Positions 57,365 through 64,000 of a stretch of DNA of 64,000 nucleotides are shown one piece after another. Source of the DNA: Methanoculleus receptaculi (GTDB taxonomy: Archaea; Halobacteriota; Methanomicrobia; Methanomicrobiales; Methanoculleaceae); assembly GCF_033472595.1 (NCBI RefSeq), contig NZ_CP137642.1, forward strand, positions 1,674,001 to 1,738,000. Direction: 5' to 3'. Position numbers and translations under genes: made by a program. A model generated the notes under the pieces. That model had not been told where the DNA came from. It worked only from the letters and a program-made list of their open reading frames with translations, and searched no databases. Position 1 is the stretch's first letter, and each line of letters begins with the position of its first letter.

Positions 57365-58314
57365 GGCGCGAGATACTCGTCGATTGTGTAATCGTCCAGC
57401 GATCGCGCGCCGCAGAGGATCTCAAACTCCGGCGGCGCCAGCACCGGGACGGGGAACCTGACCTGGTCATCGTAGGCAAGACGTGGGCATGCGGTGTTCA
57501 CGTAGGCCTCAAACCCGAGATCGAGGAGAGCATCGGGCGAGACCTCGCGCATAACGACCAGGAACGCCTTCTCCGAGAGGCCGACGAGCCGTCGGGCCAG
57601 GTCAAGCCGCCTCTGGCCGCTCCTGCTGCTGAGGATGATCCCGTAGTTTGCAGCGTCCCGCGCCTTCTCCATAAGAGCGGCGCGGCGCCGGACCAGCCGG
57701 TCGGCATCGACCACCCCTGCCTGGCCGGTGAAGGGGTCAAGCGCGACAACCCTGGCACGGGTCGAAAGCCGGATACCGATGGGGTGGAACACCCCCGTCC
57801 CGACAAACAGGATCTCGTCCGCCCCCGTCGCCCGTGCTGCCGCGAAGTTGCAGCCGAGCACCTGGCCCGGGACCGGTGTCCGGCCGTCCCCCGCGGCGAC
57901 CACCGCCTCGACCCCATGCTCCCGGAGGAATGCCGCCACCCCGTCGAGCAGATGGACGTGCTGGATGGTGGTGACAAGACCGATGCGGCGGGCTTTGAGG
58001 AGGGGAACAACACTCTCGAGCACGCTGAGATCGAAATCGATCCTAACTGGCTCGTAGACCACATCAGGACGCTCCTCCACCGGTGCGTGGCCGAAGTGGA
58101 CCAGGACGTCGGCATACGCCAGGGCGTCGAGTGCGAGGTCGCAGCCGCCGTAACAGGCGTCCCCGCTGACGATCACCTCAAACCCCGCATCCCGGAGCGC
58201 GGCAGATGTCCCCGGCGCCTCTCTGGCAAGTCCCGCGGGGAACTGGAGGGCGACCCTCCGGGCCCCGCGGCTGCGGAGTTGCTCGATGAGATCAGAGATA
58301 GGTATCAACAACAC
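57361..58314 (-). CDS. dph2: Diphthamide biosynthesis enzyme Dph2
   Basis: The protein (about 317 residues) is a non-canonical radical SAM enzyme that transfers aminocarboxypropyl to a histidine of elongation factor 2. The three cluster cysteines are spread as GDACYGGC (about 60), VLGCNFA (about 150) and NTACPRLAYDD (about 275). GTG at 58314 (or the TTG codons just after it) is the start, overlapping the hpt end by about 20 bases. The longer upstream frame is a shadow. Confidence 0.9.
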   Translation of the reverse strand: MLLIPISDLIEQLRSRGARRVALQFPAGLAREAPGTSAALRDAGFEVIVSGDACYGGCDLALDALAYADVLVHFGHAPVEERPDVVYEPVRIDFDLSVLESVVPLLKARRIGLVTTIQHVHLLDGVAAFLREHGVEAVVAAGDGRTPVPGQVLGCNFAAARATGADEILFVGTGVFHPIGIRLSTRARVVALDPFTGQAGVVDADRLVRRRAALMEKARDAANYGIILSSRSGQRRLDLARRLVGLSEKAFLVVMREVSPDALLDLGFEAYVNTACPRLAYDDQVRFPVPVLAPPEFEILCGARSLDDYTIDEYLAP

Positions 58315-58843
58315 GCACCCGATCCGGGGATACCTCGACCCTGACCAGCATCTTGCACGGCCGGCCGATATCCGCATCGCCCCGGCCGATGACGACACAG
58401 ACGTCGGCGATCCCGGCACCCACCTGCCCGAGAGCGCTGATGAGGGCGCGGAGCGTTCCCCCCGTGCTGCAGACGTCGTCGATTAGCACAACCCGGTCGC
58501 CGGCGCCGACACCGTTCAGGTAGAGTTCCCCCTTCGAGTAGGCTGTGGTCTGGTGGACAGCGACCTCGCCGGGGAGACCGTAAGATCGTTTCCGGACGAC
58601 CACCAGCGGAATATCGGTCATAAGCGAGAGGGTGACACCGATATGGATCCCCATCGCCTCGCAGACGACGATCTTGTCGACCCCCGATAGGTCAAGGACC
58701 CGCACCATGGTGCACCCGATCTCACGAAGGAGTGCGGGCTCAAGGAGCGGCACCCCGTCGGTGATCGGGTGGATGAAGTAGTTGTAGTCTCCCCGCTTCA
58801 TGACGGGAGACGTCTCCAGAGAATGAATCAGCCGTTCAAGCAT
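58292..58843 (-). CDS. hpt: Hypoxanthine/guanine phosphoribosyltransferase (archaeal type)
   Basis: The 183-residue purine salvage enzyme has FIHPITDGVPLLEPALLREI, VVCEAMGIHIG, RKRSYGLPGE and the PRPP loop VVLIDDVCSTGGTLRA (about 118-133). It makes IMP or GMP. ATG 58843 overlaps the mfnA end by 8 bases. Confidence 0.88.
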   Translation of the reverse strand: MLERLIHSLETSPVMKRGDYNYFIHPITDGVPLLEPALLREIGCTMVRVLDLSGVDKIVVCEAMGIHIGVTLSLMTDIPLVVVRKRSYGLPGEVAVHQTTAYSKGELYLNGVGAGDRVVLIDDVCSTGGTLRALISALGQVGAGIADVCVVIGRGDADIGRPCKMLVRVEVSPDRVRVVDTYL

Positions 58844-59933
58844 TCATATCACACATATCTGCCAGAAACTCTTCGACAACGTCGCGTGTGACGTGGGGCA
58901 TGCAGACTATCCTCATGTGGCCCTGCCGGGTCATTGAGACCCGCCAGCCGGGTGGTGCACGCTCGCAGCGGAAAGTCGCGACGTTGACGTCCGGGGTCAC
59001 GGCCCGGGGGCAGCCGAGCGTCTCCATCCCCTCGATCAGGCGCCGGCAGTTCTCCATGCACCCCGAGACCACGGCCTTCATCCCGTCCCTCCCCATGTAC
59101 TCAAGGACGGCGACCGCCGCGGCCACAGGAGCGCCAGGCCGGGTGCCGGCAAGGGTGAACTCCCGCTTCACCGTGAGGTAGGGGGTATCCACGCTGAGGC
59201 GCGAGAACCAGTCCGGGTCGCGAACCAGGAGACAGCCTGCCGGGATGGTGCTCATCCCCATCTTGTGGGGGTCGACGGATATCGAGGAGACGCCGGGGAG
59301 CCGAAAGTCAAACGGGATCGGCCGGTCCAGGAACGGGGCGACCATCCCGCCAAACGCCGCATCGACGTGGAGGAAGATGTCCCGGTCAAGGGCGATCTCC
59401 GAGAGGCGGGCGATGGGGTCGATCATGCCGTATTCGGTCGTCCCTACGACACCGACGAGGGCAACGGTGTTTGCGTCGATCAGGTCTTCGGCCATCTCGA
59501 CGTTCATCCGGAACTCAGGGTCGAGCGGCACCGTCCGTGCCTCAACTCCGAGCATGTCGCAGGCCTTTGTAAACGAGAAGTGGCCCGATGCCGGCATCAC
59601 GACGTTGGGGGAGTTCACCGGTTTGAGTTTCTTTGCTATCCGGAGTGCCTGGATGTTCGACTCCGTCCCGCCGCTCGTAGCGTATCCCCCGGCATCCGGG
59701 CGGTGCATCAGAGTTCCGAGCCGCTCGACGAGAAGATCCTCAAGCGCGGATGTCCCGGGGAAGAGGCCGGGGTCGCCCAGGTTCGTCTCGATGAAGATCA
59801 TGTGCGCCCGCACCGCAACAGGGTGGGGCGGTGTGCACATCGAGCTCAGGATACTCCGGTAGCCAAGGTCATCCTGCCGCTTTGATGAGAGAAAGGAGAA
59901 TAGTTCCTCCTCCGGGCACCCAACATCACGCAT
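58836..59933 (-). CDS. mfnA: L-tyrosine/L-aspartate decarboxylase (methanofuran/CoA pathway)
   Basis: The 365-residue group II PLP decarboxylase has MCTPPHPVAVRAHMIFIETN, TSGGTESNIQALRIAK, FLHVDAAFGGMVAPF and the PLP lysine in SISVDPHKMGMS (about 226-237). In methanogens it makes tyramine for methanofuran and/or beta-alanine for CoA. ATG 59933 (MRDVGCPEEE) is the start; the upstream extension runs inside ppsA. Confidence 0.92.
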   Translation of the reverse strand: MRDVGCPEEELFSFLSSKRQDDLGYRSILSSMCTPPHPVAVRAHMIFIETNLGDPGLFPGTSALEDLLVERLGTLMHRPDAGGYATSGGTESNIQALRIAKKLKPVNSPNVVMPASGHFSFTKACDMLGVEARTVPLDPEFRMNVEMAEDLIDANTVALVGVVGTTEYGMIDPIARLSEIALDRDIFLHVDAAFGGMVAPFLDRPIPFDFRLPGVSSISVDPHKMGMSTIPAGCLLVRDPDWFSRLSVDTPYLTVKREFTLAGTRPGAPVAAAVAVLEYMGRDGMKAVVSGCMENCRRLIEGMETLGCPRAVTPDVNVATFRCERAPPGWRVSMTRQGHMRIVCMPHVTRDVVEEFLADMCDMNA

Positions 59934-62208
59934 TTCTTCTCGCTGCTTCAAGGAGGATCTGTTTCTCTTTACGCGCAACGGCCTCACGGATCCGCCGGAC
60001 AGCATCGATGTTCGCCGAGACGCTTGATATTCCGTGCTCGACAAGCCAGGTGACCATACGGGGGTCTGAACCTGCCTGACCGCAGATGGAGCACTCGACC
60101 CCGTGCCTGCGGCAGGCGCTGATGGCGTAGTCGATCAGCCGGAGGACAGCGGGGTGTTCCGGCTGGTACATCTCAGCGACGTGCTCGTTGTTCCGGTCGA
60201 TGGCCAGGGTGTATTGTATGAGGTCATTCGTCCCGAACGAGGCGAACCTGATCCCGGCCCTGATGAAGTCCTCGATGAGGACAACGCTGCTCGGGATCTC
60301 GATCATTATTCCGAGTGTGACGTTGTCCACATCGACCCCCAGGTCCTTCATAATCGCCCTGGCGCGGGTGAACTCGTCGGGGTGGTTTACCATCGGAAAC
60401 ATCACGCCAAGGTTGTCATACCCGGCGGCCCAGAGGCGCTTGAAGGCCTCCACCTGGAGACCGAACTGGTCGGGGGACTCCAGGTCGCGGCGGATGCCGC
60501 GCCAGCCAAGCATCGGATTGTGCTCGATGGGTTCCTCCTCGCCGCCCTCCATGTTCCTGAACTCGTCGGTCGGGGCATCAAGCGTCCTGACCCAGACGGG
60601 TTTTCCGGGGAACGCGTCGAGAACGGTCTTGATGCCGGTGTAGAGTTCAGTGATAAACTCTTCCTCGGCACCGTGTTCGATGTACCAGGAGGGTGTCTTG
60701 CCAAGCCCCAGGATGAGGTGCTCTATACGGAGGAGACCTACACCGTCCGCACCCGTGGCAGCTGCACGCGCTGCGGCCTCCGGCAGGGAGACGTTCACCT
60801 TCACCAGGGTGCCGGTGATGATGGGGGCTGCTGCGGCCGTCGCCGGTGCGGCCCTGGATACTGCCGGCGGCTCTACCGCTCCCTCGTAGACCAGACCCTT
60901 CTCGCCGTCGACGGTGACCATCTGTCCGTTCTTCAGGGTCTTTGTTGCCTTCTTCGTCCCCACAATCGCCGGGGTTCCGAGTTCCCGGCTCACAATCGCC
61001 GCGTGACAGGTCATGCCACCCTCGTCCGTGATGATGGCGTTGACACGCCGCATCGCGGGCACCATGTCGGGGTTGGTCATGGTGGTGACAAGGATGTCAC
61101 CCTCTTTGACGGCGCTGGTGTCCTTGACGTCATGCACTATCACTACCTGGCCGCTCGCGACCCCCGGTGAGGCGCCCTGGCCCTGCAGGATCACGGCGCC
61201 GAGAGAGCCGCTCTTCTTCCCTGTTTCGGTGGTGCGTCTTACCCCCGGCTGCTTGATCGTTGTTATCGGCCGTGACTGGAGGATGTAGATCTCATCGCCG
61301 ACGATCGCCCACTCGATATCCTGCGGGACACCGTAGTGGTCTTCGGCGATCTTGCCGAGCATCGCAAGCCGTGCCACCTCCTCGTCAGAGAGGACGGGGG
61401 CGAGCCGTTTCTCGGCCGGCGTCTTGATGGTCTTTGTGCCGTGCTGGCCGTCAGGCACGATCATGATATCCTTCTCTGCGATCAGGCGGTCGACCACACG
61501 CTCCGTGCGAAGGTCAAAGACGTAGTTGTCGGGAGAGACGCTGCCGGAGACGACGGCCTCGCCAAGCCCCCACGAGGCCTCGATGATAGTCAGGGGCTCC
61601 CCGGTGACCGGGTGGGAGGTGAACATGACCCCGGCCTTCTCTGACCGGATGAGTTCCTGGACAACGACGGCGATGTTCACGCTGCGATCGTCGAATCCCT
61701 GTTTTGCGCGGTAGTAAATGGCACGCGCGCCATAAAGCGACACCCAGCACCGCTGGACGGCGTCAAGGAGTGCTTCCTCACCGACGATGTTCAGGAAGGT
61801 CTCCTGCTGGCCGGCAAAACTGGCGTCCGGGAGGTCCTCGGCGGTGGCGCTCGACCGGACGGCGACGACCGTCTCCCCCCCGTCCATCCTGGCGTAGGCG
61901 CCAGCAATCTCCTGGCGGATGTAGTCGGGCATCGCGGCGTTCAGGACGATATCCTGCACCTCTCGCGATACAGATTCCAGCGCAGCGGTGTCATCGACGT
62001 CCAGACGCTCCAGCCTGCGAAAGATCTCGTCCTCGATCCCGGTCTCCACAAGAAACCTGCGGAACGCCTGAGCGGTCACCACAAAAGCCCGGGGCACCGG
62101 CAGACCGATGGCTGCCATCTCACCCAGTGAAGCCCCTTTCCCCCCCACGGAGATTATGTCTTCCTTTTTGATCTCTTCAAGCCACAGAACGTTGGGCATT
62201 TCCTTCAT
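59926..62208 (-). CDS. ppsA: Phosphoenolpyruvate synthase
   Basis: The 760-residue enzyme makes PEP from pyruvate and ATP for gluconeogenesis. An ATP-grasp domain (SVGGKGASLGEM...VAVRSSATAEDLPDASFAGQ) is followed by the swivelling His domain with the phosphohistidine in GGMTCHAAIVSREL. A PEP-binding barrel comes last (GTNDLIQYTLAIDRNN, and CSICGQAGSDPRM with the catalytic Cys). ATG 62208 is chosen because the TATA box places transcription near 62218. Confidence 0.95.
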   Translation of the reverse strand: MKEMPNVLWLEEIKKEDIISVGGKGASLGEMAAIGLPVPRAFVVTAQAFRRFLVETGIEDEIFRRLERLDVDDTAALESVSREVQDIVLNAAMPDYIRQEIAGAYARMDGGETVVAVRSSATAEDLPDASFAGQQETFLNIVGEEALLDAVQRCWVSLYGARAIYYRAKQGFDDRSVNIAVVVQELIRSEKAGVMFTSHPVTGEPLTIIEASWGLGEAVVSGSVSPDNYVFDLRTERVVDRLIAEKDIMIVPDGQHGTKTIKTPAEKRLAPVLSDEEVARLAMLGKIAEDHYGVPQDIEWAIVGDEIYILQSRPITTIKQPGVRRTTETGKKSGSLGAVILQGQGASPGVASGQVVIVHDVKDTSAVKEGDILVTTMTNPDMVPAMRRVNAIITDEGGMTCHAAIVSRELGTPAIVGTKKATKTLKNGQMVTVDGEKGLVYEGAVEPPAVSRAAPATAAAAPIITGTLVKVNVSLPEAAARAAATGADGVGLLRIEHLILGLGKTPSWYIEHGAEEEFITELYTGIKTVLDAFPGKPVWVRTLDAPTDEFRNMEGGEEEPIEHNPMLGWRGIRRDLESPDQFGLQVEAFKRLWAAGYDNLGVMFPMVNHPDEFTRARAIMKDLGVDVDNVTLGIMIEIPSSVVLIEDFIRAGIRFASFGTNDLIQYTLAIDRNNEHVAEMYQPEHPAVLRLIDYAISACRRHGVECSICGQAGSDPRMVTWLVEHGISSVSANIDAVRRIREAVARKEKQILLEAARRNA

Positions 62209-62237
62209 GCTCGCACCACACATATACTTCTCACCAT

Positions 62238-62249
62238 TGCATAAAAGAT
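62238..62249 (-). promoter_or_regulatory. Putative TATA box of the ppsA operon
   Basis: ATCTTTTATGCA on the minus strand lies about 35 bases before ATG 62208. The 95-base gap also serves the divergent serA gene. Confidence 0.4.
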
Positions 62250-62302
62250 TTAGGAGGAAAAAGCATCAAGACATATGATGTTGAACTAGTATGGGTTGAA
62301 CC

Positions 62303-63886
62303 GTGAGATATAGGGTACTGGTCAGCGATCCGCTGGCAGAGGAAGGGCTTGATACCCTGAAAGAGTTTTGTGATCTGGATATCAAAACGGGGCTGACTGA
62401 GGATCAACTCGTCGATATCATCGGTGATTACGATGCCCTGCTGGTGCGCTCGGGGACAGAGGTTACGGCACGGGTTATCGAGGCGGGGAAGAGGCTCAAG
62501 TTTATCGGTCGCGCCGGTGCCGGGGTGGACAATATTGATACCGAGGCGGCGACCCGGAAGGGTATCATAGTCGCGAACGCTCCTGAAGGAAACACCCTGG
62601 CGGCCACCGAGCACACGATGGCGATGATGCTTGCTCTCGCGCGGAATATACCGCAGGCGAACGCTTCGGTTAAGAAGGGCGAGTGGAAGCGCTCGAAGTT
62701 CATGGGCGTCGAACTGAACGAGAAGGTCCTGGGTATCGTGGGGTTCGGGCGCATAGGCCGTGAGGTGGCGAAACGTGCGCAGGCGATGGAGATGAAGTGC
62801 ATCGCTTACGATCCTTTCATCAGCAGCGAGCGGGCTGCAAGCCTTGGTGTGGAGATGGTGACGCTGGAGGACCTCTTCAGGAGAGCGGACGTCATCACCG
62901 TACATACCCCGCTTATAAAGGAGACGCACCACATGATCAACGCCGGGGCGATCGCGACGATGAAGGACGGTGTCCGGCTGGTCAACTGCGCCCGCGGCGG
63001 TATCGTCGATGAGAAGGCTCTCGCGGACGGGATTGCAAGCGGAAAGGTTGCCGGTGCTGCGCTGGACGTCTTCGAGAGCGAGCCGCCGACGGATTCGCCG
63101 GTGATCGGTCTTGAGCAGGTGATCGTCACGCCGCATCTAGGGGCAAGCACGGTCGAGGCGCAGAAGAACGTCGCCATCTCGATCGCAAACCAGTGTATCA
63201 GCGTCCTCTCGGGCGGCTCTGCGAAGTACGTGGTGAACGCTCCGGTTGTGCCGATGGAGCAGCAGGCGCTGATAGAGCCCTACGCGAGGCTTGCGCAGAA
63301 GATGGGCAGGCTTCTCATCCAGCTCATCGAGGGCAGGCTTGAGGCGATCGATGTCACCTACGGCGGCGAGGCTGCAAACCTGCCGAACACGAAGTTCATC
63401 ACGCGGATGATCCTGAAAGGGATGCTTGACCCGATCCTGCAGGTGCCGGTAAACCTGGTGAACGCGGAGTTTGTGGCGAAGGAGCGGGGTATCCGGTTGA
63501 GCGAGACCACCACGGAAGAAGCGCAGGGGTTCAGGAACATCATCACCATAACGGCGAGGACTGACAGGATGACCGAGACGGTTAGCGGGAGCGTCTCGAG
63601 CCCGAACCGGGCGCGGATCGTGAGCATCGGGGGCTACATGACCGATCTGACGCCGACGGGGCACGTGGTCATCTCGCGCCACACGGATAAGCCGGGCGTC
63701 ATCGGGAAGGTCGCGACGATCCTTGGCCGGACGAACGTGAACATCGCCGGGATGCAGGTCGGCCGCCACAGGCCGGGTGAAGAGGCGCTGATGGTTCTGA
63801 CCGTCGATTCCCCGGTGCCGCCTGAGGCGATGGAGGAGATCAAGCGGGTCGATGGGATCCATACGGCAAAGTACGCGGAGATCTGA
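62303..63886 (+). CDS. serA: D-3-phosphoglycerate dehydrogenase
   Basis: The 527-residue long-form enzyme starts serine synthesis. It has FIGRAGAGVDNIDTEAATRK, the NAD loop GIVGFGRIGREVAKRA (about 144), catalytic NCARGGIVDEKAL and VIVTPHLGASTVEAQKN. An intervening (ASB) domain is followed by a C-terminal ACT domain (HTDKPGVIGKVATILGRTNV, about 455-474) that probably binds serine. GTG 62303 starts the conserved VLVSDPLAEEG N-terminus. Confidence 0.95.
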   Translation: MRYRVLVSDPLAEEGLDTLKEFCDLDIKTGLTEDQLVDIIGDYDALLVRSGTEVTARVIEAGKRLKFIGRAGAGVDNIDTEAATRKGIIVANAPEGNTLAATEHTMAMMLALARNIPQANASVKKGEWKRSKFMGVELNEKVLGIVGFGRIGREVAKRAQAMEMKCIAYDPFISSERAASLGVEMVTLEDLFRRADVITVHTPLIKETHHMINAGAIATMKDGVRLVNCARGGIVDEKALADGIASGKVAGAALDVFESEPPTDSPVIGLEQVIVTPHLGASTVEAQKNVAISIANQCISVLSGGSAKYVVNAPVVPMEQQALIEPYARLAQKMGRLLIQLIEGRLEAIDVTYGGEAANLPNTKFITRMILKGMLDPILQVPVNLVNAEFVAKERGIRLSETTTEEAQGFRNIITITARTDRMTETVSGSVSSPNRARIVSIGGYMTDLTPTGHVVISRHTDKPGVIGKVATILGRTNVNIAGMQVGRHRPGEEALMVLTVDSPVPPEAMEEIKRVDGIHTAKYAEI

Positions 63887-63945
63887 GCGCGCCGGGATCC
63901 CTCTCAGCCCTCCCTTCTAAGGGGCGATTTTGAGCCGGGCGAATG

Positions 63946-63955
63946 GTTTTATACC
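63946..63955 (+). promoter_or_regulatory. Putative TATA box for a gene beyond the window
   Basis: GTTTTATACC near the right edge resembles the other TATA boxes here. The gene it would serve starts after 64000. Confidence 0.35.
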
Positions 63956-64000
63956 AAAAGAACCAACCTTGTTAATCGTCAGGCTGATGCGGGCTCGTGG

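Overview
The window is archaeal DNA from a methanogen, most likely order Methanomicrobiales and of Methanoculleus type. The inference rests on several gene sets: archaeal ribosomal protein and RNA polymerase genes (S13-S4-S11-RpoD, L18e-L13-S9-RpoN-RpoK-enolase-S2), the archaeal mevalonate route through isopentenyl phosphate kinase, F420 genes (cofE, cofC, cofG), the methanofuran gene mfnA, diphthamide and hypusine genes, and an rrn operon with bulge-helix-bulge processing stems. The DNA is GC-rich, genes are tightly packed with many 4-base start/stop overlaps, and no intact transposase, phage gene or CRISPR array is visible.

Layout. 1-2.1 kb: two convergent cis-prenyltransferase (UppS) genes and a radical SAM gene. 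2.8-6.1 kb: three consecutive surface proteins with type IV pilin-like N-termini, the last with a Thr/Pro linker and a PKD domain. 6.6-7.9 kb: a lysine 2,3-aminomutase family protein with an apparently non-standard start. 8.1-9.6 kb: an Era-like GTPase/DUF2073/Zn-ribbon trio. 9.8-13.7 kb: five consecutive genes made almost only of CBS domains. 14.3-15.3 kb: a deoxyhypusine synthase-like gene. 15.5-21.4 kb: a ribosomal/RNAP supercluster with embedded tRNA-Ser and tRNA-Pro and an rpoK of only 56 codons. 21.4-28.9 kb: isoprenoid operon (MEMO protein, mvk, ipk, fni, RNase J, prenyl synthase, gltX). 29-34.8 kb: an accessory stretch with a short DUF2178-like protein, a flavodoxin, an ACT-ACT-metallo-beta-lactamase protein behind a palindrome-rich mobile-element-like remnant, a permease, a hemerythrin and two apparent gene remnants.

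34.8-40.6 kb: the rRNA operon on the minus strand (16S, tRNA-Ala, 23S, tRNA-Cys, 5S), fed by what look like four tandem promoters about 140 bp apart. 40.6-45.5 kb: scpA-smc plus a coupled coiled-coil gene. 45.7-51.5 kb: one-carbon and F420 genes (glyA, folD, DHPS-like, cofE, cofC, cofG). 51.5-53.5 kb: purC-purS-purQ plus a ferredoxin:thioredoxin reductase catalytic subunit. 53.9-62.2 kb: minus-strand run ppsA-mfnA-hpt-dph2-METTL5-like-MFS-ABC1 kinase. 62.3-63.9 kb: serA.

Most of the window is core metabolism and information processing. The least explained parts are the CBS-only operon, a family of GC-rich intergenic repeats in at least four gaps, the ACT-ACT-MBL protein with its upstream palindromic element, the tandem rRNA promoter array, the coiled-coil gene coupled to smc, and two genes (uppS and the aminomutase) whose ribosome-binding sites point to CTG and ACG start codons.
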